Origin: Glaciecola sp. KUL10
GTDB lineage: Bacteria > Pseudomonadota > Gammaproteobacteria > Enterobacterales > Alteromonadaceae
Length of the DNA stretch: 64,000 nt
Direction: 5' to 3'
Assembly: GCF_003203515.1 (NCBI RefSeq)
Contig: NZ_BGNG01000001.1
Coordinates: 682,001 to 746,000, forward strand
The notes under the pieces were generated by a model. It ran no database searches and had not been told where the DNA came from. It saw only the letters and a list, made by a program, of their open reading frames with translations. Below, piece by piece: positions 45,442 through 54,734 of this stretch (position 1 is the first letter of the stretch; every line of letters starts with the position of its first letter). The translations under genes and the position numbers were made by a program.

Positions 45442-46443
45442 ATGAAAGCAACACACACATTGCTACCCGGTGAAATACCGATGCCACAAGCGCCACAGAT
45501 CAAATTAGACGATGGCACTAATTGTATTCCTCAACATTACTTGTCATATCATCACACCAAGTCGTCGGTGCAAGACTTAGTAGCAGATATTGATTATGAC
45601 CCTCATTACCTTTTGTTTGCTGATGAAGACAAAGGCGGTATTTTTATTCAAGTGGGTATTGTCGGCTTGGATAACTATATTAGTAAGCACTTTCAAGCCC
45701 ACCAAAAAATCGTGTATGGCAGACGCTGGCGTGTTGAACCAAATCTGCCTTCTTCAGAAATTATACAGACATGTTTCTTAGCGCTGATGAAAGCACGGGA
45801 ACACGAAATACGTGAGTTAGTTAAGTTACATCAAAAAGGAAAAACAACGACGCCTTTTAGTTGTCACCACGATTTACCCTTAATGGCTATGTCCTCAAAA
45901 ACGCAAGCCAATAATGATGACGCTTTGTTGAGCAAAGAAAAATTAAAAGGACTGATTGAACAACTCAGTTTCGATGATGGCTCGTTTCTTCTTTTAGACA
46001 CAATCGAGTTGGCAAATCGCCAGTTTGTAATCAGCTTACAGTTTTTGCCTTCAGAAAAAACCAAGCAACCCGATTTATCTGAGTCTTTCACAATGAACTT
46101 GTTAGTCGATGAAATGAACCAAAACGCAGTGCTTTACGCTGTTATAGACGCGCTCTTGCATCGAAGCAACAGACATGTAGAAGAGAATTTCACATTTAAA
46201 CGGTTCGCTAGGTTTTCTCGCTCAAACAGCGTGTTAAAAATTGCAGATTTATCGGCTCAAACTCGACATAAAGGCGTGACTGAGGGCAACGAACACTTTA
46301 GAGCAGCTTTCACGCAAAGCAATTACGAAACCGACGAGACAAGAGTCCCCAGTTTACCAAAAGAAAAACACGGAAAGCTTGGCGTTAAATTATCTGCGCA
46401 GTTGAATCGTTTTAAAATCGGCGGTGGTATTTTACCCAAATAA
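45442..46443 (+). CDS. Hypothetical protein, unrecognised
   Basis: 333-residue predicted cytoplasmic protein from the ATG at 45442 (338 from a GTG 15 bases upstream). No signal peptide or membrane segment. Hydrophobic and charged residues alternate normally and the reading frame is well used, so it is probably real. I recognise no domain. It starts only 25 bases after the MITE-like element, which may supply or disrupt its promoter. It is followed by the tRNA cluster at 46615. No clear ribosome binding site. Confidence 0.6.
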   Translation: MKATHTLLPGEIPMPQAPQIKLDDGTNCIPQHYLSYHHTKSSVQDLVADIDYDPHYLLFADEDKGGIFIQVGIVGLDNYISKHFQAHQKIVYGRRWRVEPNLPSSEIIQTCFLALMKAREHEIRELVKLHQKGKTTTPFSCHHDLPLMAMSSKTQANNDDALLSKEKLKGLIEQLSFDDGSFLLLDTIELANRQFVISLQFLPSEKTKQPDLSESFTMNLLVDEMNQNAVLYAVIDALLHRSNRHVEENFTFKRFARFSRSNSVLKIADLSAQTRHKGVTEGNEHFRAAFTQSNYETDETRVPSLPKEKHGKLGVKLSAQLNRFKIGGGILPK

Positions 46444-46614
46444 GTGAACAATTTATCAACACGAATTGATGAATGACGCAGATGTAAGCTGATGTTGGCG
46501 AATATATAGGCAAGCATTTAATTTTCATCAAAAAACGGTTGACGACCCATGCTCAACTGAGCATAATACGCGCCACTTCAGGACAGACCTTGTTTGTGCT
46601 GAGGCGATATAGAT

Positions 46615-46691
46615 GGCTACGTAGCTCAGCTGGTTAGAGCACATCACTCATAATGATGGGGTCGCAGGTTCGAGTCCCGCCGTAGCCACCA
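46615..46691 (+). tRNA. tRNA-Met (anticodon CAT, elongator type)
   Basis: 77-base cloverleaf starting GGCTACG, with CTCATAA anticodon loop (CAT), T arm TTCGAGT and encoded CCA. First gene of a tRNA cluster that parallels the E. coli metT-leuW-gln locus next to ubiF-miaB. Confidence 0.95.
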
Positions 46692-46726
46692 ATTCGCTTG
46701 AATTGTAAAAACAAGCACTGAGAAAC

Positions 46727-46811
46727 GCGGGAGTGGTGGAATTGGTAGACACGCTGGATTTAGGTTCCAGTGCTTCACGGCGTGAGAGTTCAAGTCTCTC
46801 CTTCCGCACCA
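46727..46811 (+). tRNA. tRNA-Leu (anticodon TAG)
   Basis: 85-base class II tRNA starting GCGGGAG, long variable arm, anticodon TAG in TTTAGGT, ending CTTCCGCACCA. Resembles E. coli tRNA-Leu(UAG), the leuW type. Confidence 0.95.
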
Positions 46812-46815
46812 TTGT

Positions 46816-46891
46816 TGGGGTATAGCCAAGTTGGTAAGGCAGCGGGTTTTGATCCCGCCATTCGTAGGTTCAAGTCCTGCTACCCCAGCCA
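46816..46891 (+). tRNA. tRNA-Gln (anticodon TTG), copy 2
   Basis: 76 bases, identical to the copy at 36737 and to the next copy, with loop TTTTGAT and encoded CCA. Only 4 bases after tRNA-Leu. Confidence 0.96.
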
Positions 46892-46914
46892 TCTCTCAGT
46901 TCAACAAATTCCCT

Positions 46915-46990
46915 TGGGGTATAGCCAAGTTGGTAAGGCAGCGGGTTTTGATCCCGCCATTCGTAGGTTCAAGTCCTGCTACCCCAGCCA
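46915..46990 (+). tRNA. tRNA-Gln (anticodon TTG), copy 3
   Basis: 76 bases, identical to the copies at 36737 and 46816, separated from the previous one by 23 bases of unrelated spacer. Followed by a terminator at 47001. Confidence 0.96.
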
Positions 46991-47000
46991 TATTAGATAA

Positions 47001-47026
47001 AACGCTGACTTAGGTCGGCGTTTTTT
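47001..47026 (+). terminator. Terminator after tRNA cluster
   Basis: AACGCTGAC (47001-47009) pairs with GTCGGCGTT (47014-47022, one G-T pair), loop of 4 bases, then a T run to 47026. Confidence 0.85.
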
Positions 47027-47207
47027 CGTTTTACACGCTTTGACCTTGCAAATAAATCTTTTCTTACTAAATAAGCCACATTCAGTTACATAAATTAAGA
47101 TAGGAAAAATCTCACGCTTTGATATAGTTGAGACATAGCCAAAACAACATACGCTTCTAACAGCACCATTCGTTGTTCGTATTACAATAAAAAGACTATC
47201 GATCATC

Positions 47208-48662
47208 ATGCTTTCTACTCTATTTAATACTGCCGGTGAAGCAGTGACAAGTACCGTTAATTTTATCAACATGATTTTGTGGGGCGACGGCCAAGTCCTC
47301 ATCTATATGTTACTTATTGCCGGCATTTGGTTTAGTTTCAAACTTAAATTTATTCAAATACTCAACTTTCGCCATATGTTTTCGCTGCTTAAAGGCAGTA
47401 GTAAGAGTGATAGTTCGGGCATTAGCTCGTTTCAAGCATTGTGTACAAGTTTATCTGCGCGAGTAGGAACAGGAAACCTTGCCGGGGTGGCTGTCGCTAT
47501 CTCTCTAGGCGGCGCAGGTGCAATCTTCTGGATGTGGGTGATCGCCCTTCTCGGTATGGCTACAGGTTATGCTGAAAGTGTACTAGGCCAAGTCTATAAA
47601 ATAAAAGACGAAAAAGGTGAATACCGAGGTGGCCCAGCCTACTACATTAAACAAGGTCTCAAAAACTCTTGGTTCGCTATATTGTTTGCCTTGTGCTTGT
47701 TCTTTGGCTATGGATTTGTATTTTCTGCCGTCCAAGCCAACACCATTACTGATGCCCTGAATAATAGTTATGGTATCGATACATTTCACTCAGGATTGGT
47801 CATCATCTCACTTGCTGCCTTAATCGTGGTAGGCGGCTTACGTGCAATAGCTCGTTTTGCGGAATGGGTGGTGCCTTTTATGGGTATTGCCTATGTAATA
47901 GTTGCCCTAGTGATTACCGCCCTAAATATTCATTTACTGCCAGATGTATTGTTGAACATCGTTAAATCAGCATTTGGCCTTCAAGAAGCCGGTGCAGGCG
48001 CGTTTGCAGCAGCGGTTAAAAATGGTATTCAACGCGGACTTTACTCAAATGAAGCCGGTTCGGGAAGTGTTCCTCACGCTGCGGCTAGTGCAACGCCACA
48101 TCCCAACCACCCTGTCTCTCAAGGTTATATACAGATGTTAGGTGTATTTATCGACACCATGATTTTATGTACCTGTACTGCATTTATCATTTTATTAGCA
48201 GGGAATGACGAAATTGGCCAAATGGCGGGCATTCGTCTCACTCAAACCGCTATGGAAAGCCATTTAGGTGTGATCGGCGGTGATTTTGTTGCTGCCGCAA
48301 TCTGTTTATTTGCGTTCACCTCAGTGGTTGCAAACTATGCCTACGGCGAAAGCAATCTCCATATGTTCAAGTTAGATAACAAAATCGGGCGAACCTTTTA
48401 TACCACCGGTTACCTCGCGATGATCCTGTGGGGTTCGATGGCCGCATTACCCAAAGTATGGGCGATGGCAGATATGGCGCTGGGTTTAATGACGGTGGTT
48501 AATATCATCGCTATCGTATTACTGACCCCCACCATAGTGGCCGTCACAAAAGACTATCACGACAAACGCAAAGCCCAATTAAATCAACCAGACTTAGAAA
48601 TTGGTTTCAAAGAAAAAGAGTGCAAGATTCAAGGAAGCACCGAAGACAAAATTTGGCAGTAA
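47208..48662 (+). CDS. AGCS family sodium:alanine/glycine symporter
   Basis: Inner-membrane symporter of 484 residues with about ten hydrophobic segments, importing alanine or glycine with sodium. Family blocks include LSARVGTGNLAGVAVAISLGG, FWMWVIALLGMATGYAESVL, GGPAYYIKQGL, GLYSNEAGSGSVPHAAASA and FAFTSVVANYAYGESN. A hydrophilic tail ends the protein. It lies downstream of the tRNA terminator and 32 bases before the tricorn-like protease gene, possibly in an operon. Confidence 0.93.
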   Translation: MLSTLFNTAGEAVTSTVNFINMILWGDGQVLIYMLLIAGIWFSFKLKFIQILNFRHMFSLLKGSSKSDSSGISSFQALCTSLSARVGTGNLAGVAVAISLGGAGAIFWMWVIALLGMATGYAESVLGQVYKIKDEKGEYRGGPAYYIKQGLKNSWFAILFALCLFFGYGFVFSAVQANTITDALNNSYGIDTFHSGLVIISLAALIVVGGLRAIARFAEWVVPFMGIAYVIVALVITALNIHLLPDVLLNIVKSAFGLQEAGAGAFAAAVKNGIQRGLYSNEAGSGSVPHAAASATPHPNHPVSQGYIQMLGVFIDTMILCTCTAFIILLAGNDEIGQMAGIRLTQTAMESHLGVIGGDFVAAAICLFAFTSVVANYAYGESNLHMFKLDNKIGRTFYTTGYLAMILWGSMAALPKVWAMADMALGLMTVVNIIAIVLLTPTIVAVTKDYHDKRKAQLNQPDLEIGFKEKECKIQGSTEDKIWQ

Positions 48663-48694
48663 AACCGCCAAGAATATCAGGAGCAATAACGACA

Positions 48695-51600
48695 ATGATC
48701 AAACAATTAACTGGACTTGCGCTGACTGCGTTTTGTGCAAGCTCAATCGCGCAAATAACACCTGAGTGGGTGCGATACCCAGCTATCTCTCCAGACGCTA
48801 GTAAAATTGCTTTTACATACAAAGGCAATATCTATTCTGTTGATGTAAACGGCGGTCAAGCCACTCAACTAACTTTTCACAAAGCACACGACTTCAAACC
48901 TGTTTGGAGTAAAGATTCTCAACGTTTAGCATTTGCCTCAGACCGGCATGGTAATTTTGATGTTTTTGTAATGGATGCTGAAGGAGGTCAAGCCACACGC
49001 CTCACTTATCATTCTAGTAACGAAGAACCTTATACCTTTACTAACGATAACACTGAAGTCTATTTTAAAGGTTTGAGAATGGATGCTGCGAGCAACCGAG
49101 TTTTTCCAAGCGGTGGATTAGCTGAGCTTTATTCTGTTCCGGTTGACGGCGGTGCAATCAAGCAAATATTGACGACCCCAGCTGAAGAAGTTCAATTTAA
49201 CGCAAGCGGTGATAAGTTTTTATATATCGATCATCAAGGCACTGAGAATCCGTGGCGGAAACATCATAGAAGTGCTGTCACTCGCGACATTTGGGAATAC
49301 GATACGCAATCAGGTGATCATAAACAACTCACCAAATTTGAAGGTGAAGATCGCAATCCCGTCTATTCTGCTGACGGTAAAAGCTATTATTACCTGAGTG
49401 AAAGCAAAGGCAGTTTTAATATTCACAAATCATCATTAAAACGTCCTACATCGAGTAAAAAATTAACTGACTTTGAATTGCACCCTGTTAGATTTTTATC
49501 TGCTGCACAAGATAAACTTGCGTTTACGCATCACGGCACTTTGTACACAATGCAGGAGGGTGAAAACCCCTCGCCCGTTAATATATCAATTCGCACTCAA
49601 GACATCGTAAACAGTCATGAAATGGTGGGTGTCAACGGTGAAATAAGTGAGTTTTCTATTTCACCCGATGGCAAGGAAATCGCTTATATTTCTAGAGGCG
49701 ATGTGTTTGTATCGTCGGTTGACGGCGCATTTACCAAACAAATTACATCGACACCTGCGAAAGAAGCTGACGTATCATTTTCGCCTGAAGGCGACTATTT
49801 AATTTACGCTTCGGAGCGCGGTGCAAAATGGAGTATTTACAAAGCGCAAAAGAAAAGAGAACAAGAGCCCTTCTTTTATGCTGCATCGTTGATAGATGAG
49901 AGCGTATTTTTATCAAACGAAAAAGACAACTATCAACCCAAACTATCCCCTGACGGTAAAAAACTAGCCTTTGTCGAAGACCGCCGTACCATTAGCGTGC
50001 TAGATCTCGACAGTCAAAAAACAGTTAATTTAGTGAAGCCTCAAGAAACTATTCACTTTAGAGATGGTGACCAAACTTTTTCTTGGAGCCCCGACAGTCA
50101 ATGGATTATGTTTGAATACGGCAAATTGCTTAACAATACCGATATCGCGCTGATCAAAGCCGATGGTACGGAGCAGAAAAAAGTTATCGTACCCAGCGGT
50201 TACTATGACGCTTCCCCTAAATGGGTCAATGATGGTAAGCAAATCATTTGGTTTAGTAACGCCGAAGGCTTAAAGAGCTATGCGACCAGTGGGCGCGCAC
50301 AATATGACGTTTATTCATTGTTTTTCACTCAAGAAGAGTGGGACAAATTTAATATGAGTGAGGATGACTTCAATTTAATGAAAGCAATTGAAGAAAAACT
50401 AGAAGCTCAACAAGAAGCGTCAGAAACAGCTGATGATAAAGCCGCAGATGAATCTGACCAAAATAAAGATGACAACGAAGAAGTTGAATTATTAACCTTT
50501 GATTGGGATGACCTAGATAGGCGCATCGCAAAATTAACCATTCATTCTTCTAGTTTATCAGATGCCGTTTTAAACAAAGAAGCTGACACACTCTACTATT
50601 TGTCCGAGTTTGAAGACGGTTATGATTTGTGGGAAACCAACCTACGCACCAAAGAAACCAAGAAACTTATTTCAATAAATGGTCGCAGTGGAAGCTTAGC
50701 CTGGGACCCAGAAATGGAGAATCTTTACTTTTTAAGCGGCGGTAGCTTATCAAAGTTAGATCTAGATAAAGGTTCAAAAAGCGGCATTAGAATCAATGCC
50801 GACATGCTTGTCGACTACGATGCAATTAGGCTTGAAGCATTTGAGCATGTTTGGTTGCGTACCTCGAAAGTATTTTACGAACCCACCTATCATGGTATTG
50901 ATTGGCAACAAATGCGCAATGAATACTTGCCCAAAGTGAGCCATACCAGTAACCCACATGAATTCACTGAATTGCTGGCCGAAATGTTAGGCGAACTCAA
51001 TGTGTCGCACTCAGGTGCTGGCTATAGAGGCACTGGCGAAGGAGACGCAACCGCATCATTGGGTATTTTTTACGATTATGATTACAGTGGTGACGGCATA
51101 AAAATCACTGAAATTATAAATGATGGTCCCCTCGACAAAGCTAAATTTGATATAGAGGCAGGTATGATCATCAAAGCAATCGATGGCACGCCTATCACTG
51201 ACGCTATGGATTGGGCTTCGCTTCTTAATCGTAAAGCCAATAAGTTCGTGCTTCTGGATATCGCTAGCGCAAACAGTGAAGTCAAAAAACAAATTACCGT
51301 CAAACCTATTAGCCTAAGAGACGAAAGTCGCTTGTTATACGACCGTTTTGTAAAACGCAATGAAGCGCAAGTTTTGAAAGATAGTAAAGGCAAATTAGGC
51401 TATGTACACATCCCAAGTATGGGAGATGGCCCTTTCAGAAACATCTATGATGATATGATGGGACGTTTTTATGACAAAAAAGGTATGGTAGTAGATGCGA
51501 GAAATAACCGCGGCGGTGACCTTGTTGCTGATTTAGCGATGTTCTTTACCGGTGAAGCATTTTTAACCTACGCAACTGAAGATCGCGTTGTCGGGGGTGA

Positions 51601-51940
51601 ACCCACGTCTCGATATACCAAACCAATCGTATCTTTGTTTAACGAAGCCATGTACAGCGACGGACATTGTTACGCCAGCGGCTACCAAGACTTAAAACTA
51701 GGTAAATCAGTTGGCATGCCTGTCCCAGGTACTTGTAGCTTTGCAGGATGGGAACGTCTTCCTAATGGCGGTTATTGGGGTGTTGTCCCCGTCAGTGCAA
51801 AAAACCAAGCAGGTGAATGGCTTGAAAACAACCAAACAGCGCCAGACATCATCATTAAAAACATGCCAAAAGAAACGGCAAATGGACGTGATGAGCAGCT
51901 TGAAAAAGCAATAAAAACCTTGTTAAAAGAAACGAGGTAA
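48695..51940 (+). CDS. Tricorn-like S41 family peptidase, secreted
   Basis: 1081-residue protease homologous to archaeal tricorn. It has a signal peptide (about 1-20), an N-terminal beta-propeller built from WD40-like PD40 repeats (YPAISPDASKIAFTYKGNIY, FSISPDGKEIAYISRG, PKLSPDGKKLAFVED), an acidic linker (about 570-600), a C1-type helical region, a PDZ domain (about 780-870), and the S41 catalytic domain. The nucleophile is probably S988 in LFNEAMYSDGHCY. An AGGAG lies 12 bases before the ATG at 48695. Likely envelope peptide degradation; the adjacent amino-acid symporter could take up products. Confidence 0.9.
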   Translation: MIKQLTGLALTAFCASSIAQITPEWVRYPAISPDASKIAFTYKGNIYSVDVNGGQATQLTFHKAHDFKPVWSKDSQRLAFASDRHGNFDVFVMDAEGGQATRLTYHSSNEEPYTFTNDNTEVYFKGLRMDAASNRVFPSGGLAELYSVPVDGGAIKQILTTPAEEVQFNASGDKFLYIDHQGTENPWRKHHRSAVTRDIWEYDTQSGDHKQLTKFEGEDRNPVYSADGKSYYYLSESKGSFNIHKSSLKRPTSSKKLTDFELHPVRFLSAAQDKLAFTHHGTLYTMQEGENPSPVNISIRTQDIVNSHEMVGVNGEISEFSISPDGKEIAYISRGDVFVSSVDGAFTKQITSTPAKEADVSFSPEGDYLIYASERGAKWSIYKAQKKREQEPFFYAASLIDESVFLSNEKDNYQPKLSPDGKKLAFVEDRRTISVLDLDSQKTVNLVKPQETIHFRDGDQTFSWSPDSQWIMFEYGKLLNNTDIALIKADGTEQKKVIVPSGYYDASPKWVNDGKQIIWFSNAEGLKSYATSGRAQYDVYSLFFTQEEWDKFNMSEDDFNLMKAIEEKLEAQQEASETADDKAADESDQNKDDNEEVELLTFDWDDLDRRIAKLTIHSSSLSDAVLNKEADTLYYLSEFEDGYDLWETNLRTKETKKLISINGRSGSLAWDPEMENLYFLSGGSLSKLDLDKGSKSGIRINADMLVDYDAIRLEAFEHVWLRTSKVFYEPTYHGIDWQQMRNEYLPKVSHTSNPHEFTELLAEMLGELNVSHSGAGYRGTGEGDATASLGIFYDYDYSGDGIKITEIINDGPLDKAKFDIEAGMIIKAIDGTPITDAMDWASLLNRKANKFVLLDIASANSEVKKQITVKPISLRDESRLLYDRFVKRNEAQVLKDSKGKLGYVHIPSMGDGPFRNIYDDMMGRFYDKKGMVVDARNNRGGDLVADLAMFFTGEAFLTYATEDRVVGGEPTSRYTKPIVSLFNEAMYSDGHCYASGYQDLKLGKSVGMPVPGTCSFAGWERLPNGGYWGVVPVSAKNQAGEWLENNQTAPDIIIKNMPKETANGRDEQLEKAIKTLLKETR

Positions 51941-52069
51941 TAGTAATAATAGCAGTGGTGATTGCCTGGACTTAAAAAGGCTGTCACCCTCATTAATTCA
52001 AATAGGAGAGCAGCTACGTGTCAGTGCTACTCTCCCCTCCCTTATTAAATTCAAAACGCCAAGCAGCTA

Positions 52070-52243
52070 CTAAAACATCATCATAATCAATTGGGAAACT
52101 AGCAATATAACTAAAAGCGGCCAAATCCACTTACCCATTTTGGCTTGTGTTTCAGGGGAAACCCTCATATTAGATTTTTCAATCAATGGAACGATGACGA
52201 TTAATGCTATAAACAGCACTGCTAATATCATTATGGCGGTCAT
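52070..52243 (-). CDS. Small two-TM membrane protein, 57 residues
   Basis: Short ORF with AAGGA seven bases before its ATG. The product begins MTAIMILAVLFIALIVIVPL (first membrane segment), has a polar loop IEKSNMRVSPETQAKMGK and ends with a second hydrophobic segment WIWPLLVILLVSQLIMMMF. It is in frame from 52243 to a TAG at 52070. No function assigned. It lies between the tricorn-like gene (convergent) and ubiF (same strand, 86 bases upstream). Confidence 0.65.
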   Translation of the reverse strand: MTAIMILAVLFIALIVIVPLIEKSNMRVSPETQAKMGKWIWPLLVILLVSQLIMMMF

Positions 52244-52328
52244 GACTTTCCTTATTCGTAAAGCGAGTAGTTTCGTTGATTTTTAAAGTTGTTTAGGTAT
52301 AGGCATTTTCTAAGAACTCAAGTTCAAT

Positions 52329-53507
52329 TCATTTTATGCCAACAGCATATTTTAGTGCTGTAATTTTTAGTGGACCGGCTTTATCAGCAGCAGAAAGTCC
52401 AATATTTCTTAGCTTTTTTAATACCCAATTTTCGTTACTGAAAGTGTGATAAATTGCGTCCATCGCAGACATCATTGCTAAATTTTGTAATCGCCTCTTT
52501 GATGAATATTCAGATAATGCCTTTTCAATTTGCTTTAATTCTAAACCGTTATTTTTGATCGATTCAATTAACGCTCCCACGTCTCTGAAACCCAGATTAA
52601 CCCCCTGCCCAGCCAAGGGGTTTATAGTATGCGCTGCATCGCCTATCAAAACTGTTTTGTTCTGAAAATATGTATTTGCATGCATTCTTCTCAAAGGAAA
52701 GCTTCCCCTATCCAAGACTTCGAACGCTGATAAACGAGAGGGAAATGTAAGGCCAATCATGTTTGTAAGCTCTTCTGAGCTTGCACCTTTGATCTCTGCG
52801 GTTTTGGATTTGTCTCCATACCAAACAAGGCAAGCATAATTTTGATGCATAGGCAAAAACGCAAGCGGCCCCTGAGGTGTAAACTGTTGCCACGTGCAAT
52901 TTTCAAAAGGTTCTTTAGATTTGATAGTAATGAGCGACGCAGATTGAGTGTAGTCCCACCCCGTATCACCTATTCCAGTACTTTTTCTGACCAATGATTG
53001 AGCGCCATCAGCCCCCACAAGTAATTTACATTGAATTTGATAACCATTTTCGAGCTTTATCTCGCTTTGTACATGGTCAATATGAACCACTCTATGACCA
53101 TAAATGATTCGGATAGAATCACGGTAGCCTGTTTCGATAACATCAACAATGGCTAATTGTAAGATACGATTTTCAACAAAAGACCCTAGTCTAGTTTCAC
53201 CAATTTCACTTGCTTTAAAACTTGTTAAGTGGCCAGTGCTTTCCCAAGCATCTAATTGCTCATAATCACGGAAACGCATTTTTTCGACACGCTCCCAAAT
53301 ATCATATTTTTCTAATAGATTGAGACTGAAGTGATTAAGCGCTGAGACTCTAAGATCCGGTGCCTGTTTCACATCAAAGGCCTCTGGTTTAGAGCGCTCT
53401 AATACAACAACGTCTAGTCCAAGCTTGGCAAATCCAATCGCTGTAGTGGCTCCAACCATACCGCCCCCGACAATACACACATCACAATTTAAATTTTCAG
53501 ATATCAC
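52329..53507 (-). CDS. ubiF: UbiF-like FAD-dependent ubiquinone hydroxylase
   Basis: Flavin monooxygenase of the UbiH/UbiF/VisC family (392 residues) for ubiquinone ring hydroxylation. It has the N-terminal FAD motif CIVGGGMVGATTAIGFAKLG, the middle KLLVGADGAQSLVRK and the C-terminal VLIGDAAHTINPLAGQGVNLG. UbiF among the paralogues is suggested by location: E. coli ubiF lies between the Met-Leu-Gln tRNA cluster and miaB, as here, though more genes intervene. Biochemical assignment within the family is not certain from sequence alone. Confidence 0.85.
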   Translation of the reverse strand: MISENLNCDVCIVGGGMVGATTAIGFAKLGLDVVVLERSKPEAFDVKQAPDLRVSALNHFSLNLLEKYDIWERVEKMRFRDYEQLDAWESTGHLTSFKASEIGETRLGSFVENRILQLAIVDVIETGYRDSIRIIYGHRVVHIDHVQSEIKLENGYQIQCKLLVGADGAQSLVRKSTGIGDTGWDYTQSASLITIKSKEPFENCTWQQFTPQGPLAFLPMHQNYACLVWYGDKSKTAEIKGASSEELTNMIGLTFPSRLSAFEVLDRGSFPLRRMHANTYFQNKTVLIGDAAHTINPLAGQGVNLGFRDVGALIESIKNNGLELKQIEKALSEYSSKRRLQNLAMMSAMDAIYHTFSNENWVLKKLRNIGLSAADKAGPLKITALKYAVGIK

Positions 53508-53697
53508 TTGAGTTAATCACCTTTTGATGATGCTTTTTGTTAACATTGCCCTACAAAGCCAAAGTTCGTGCTTTTCCAGTGCGCTTACATTTACTTTTAT
53601 ACATAAACTAAATTTTTGTTCGCTTCGTTTATACTAGCGAATTTTGAATAGCTTGTTGTTATTGCAAATACCATAACCTCTTTAATTATGAAATAGC

Positions 53698-54555
53698 ATG
53701 AAAAACCATTTGTTGTTGGGTGCGATAGTCTTAATCAGTGCTGAAGCATTGTTTTCTGGTGTAGGTACTATCGTCAAGTTCTTAAGCGACGAACTTACAG
53801 AATCTCAATTGATTTTTTTCAGAAATCTTGTGGCTTTGATTATATTGACGCCTTGGATGATAAAACAAGGCTATCACGAATTAAAAACAGATAGGCTAGG
53901 TTTACACCTTTTTCGAGCGGCCACTGGCTTAATTGGTATGTATTGCTTTTTTTACGTGCTAGCAAACTTGCCGTTTAGCGCTGCTATTTTGGCAATAAAA
54001 ATTGCACCATTTTTTATTCCGATTGTCGCCAGTGTGTGGTTAAAAGAAAAAGTGACTTTAAAAACCAGTGTTGCGATATTTATCGGCTTCATGGGGGTTG
54101 CGCTGGTTATTAATCCAACTAATATCGAAAAATTTGAAGCTCATTATGTTTGGGTTGCAATTTTTTGCGCAGTGCTTGTGGCCATCACAAAATGCACACT
54201 GCGAAAATTATCTGATACCGAGCCAACCGTTCGCATCGTCTACTATTTTATCGTCATCTCAACTATCATTTCATTTTTTCCATTGTTAATTGAATGGAAA
54301 ACAATCAATAACTTAGCGTGGTTATTATTGTGTGTCATCGGCATACTTGCAGTGCTAGGTCAATTATTGATGACAAAGGCATATAAGCTAGCGTCACCAG
54401 TTAAAATAGGGTTATTGGGATACTCTAGTGTGATTTTTGCGACACTTATTGGGTACTTCATATGGGATGAGCCTATTACCCTATTGACGCTTTTTGGCAT
54501 CCTATTGTTATTCTTTGCTGCCAATATGACCATCAGACAAAAATGGTTGTTTTAA
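53698..54555 (+). CDS. EamA/DMT family transporter
   Basis: 285-residue drug/metabolite transporter with about ten membrane segments in two EamA repeats (about 5-140 and 150-280). Blocks such as FRNLVALIILTPWM, AILAIKIAPFFIPIVASVWLKEKVT and GLLGYSSVIFATLIGYFIWDEP are typical. Substrate unknown. Divergent from ubiF and upstream of miaB. Confidence 0.88.
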   Translation: MKNHLLLGAIVLISAEALFSGVGTIVKFLSDELTESQLIFFRNLVALIILTPWMIKQGYHELKTDRLGLHLFRAATGLIGMYCFFYVLANLPFSAAILAIKIAPFFIPIVASVWLKEKVTLKTSVAIFIGFMGVALVINPTNIEKFEAHYVWVAIFCAVLVAITKCTLRKLSDTEPTVRIVYYFIVISTIISFFPLLIEWKTINNLAWLLLCVIGILAVLGQLLMTKAYKLASPVKIGLLGYSSVIFATLIGYFIWDEPITLLTLFGILLLFFAANMTIRQKWLF

Positions 54556-54734
54556 CTTAACACTCTGAATATGAGCTGATTCGCCATCATATCTAGCTTG
54601 TTGACAACATTATTGTTAAAATATCGAGCTAAATTTTATTTTTACGCATTCGCGCTGTTCGTCCCTTAAATACACGAATCACTTGCCCGTTTTAAGCGTT
54701 TAACTGAGCCTATTTTCGATATGAGCACTACGAC

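Noticed and set aside
45285-45518. Minus-strand ORF across the MITE-like element
   Set aside because: It starts outside the element and crosses its inverted repeat. No transposase motif is seen, so I treated it as an accidental frame or a decayed fragment.
46816-46990. Tandem direct repeats resembling a CRISPR
   Set aside because: They are two full tRNA-Gln genes with one short spacer, not a repeat-spacer array.
46644-47000. ORFs running through the tRNA genes on both strands
   Set aside because: Their repeated peptide blocks are simply translations of the identical tRNA-Gln genes and are not proteins.
46991-47207. Glycine riboswitch upstream of the AGCS symporter
   Set aside because: The conserved glycine aptamer core could not be found; the stretch holds only the tRNA terminator and AT-rich sequence.
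52005-52035. Hairpin GGAGAGCAGC/GCTACTCTCC as a terminator after the tricorn-like gene
   Set aside because: The stem has a mismatch and no T tract on either strand, so a terminator call is not supported.
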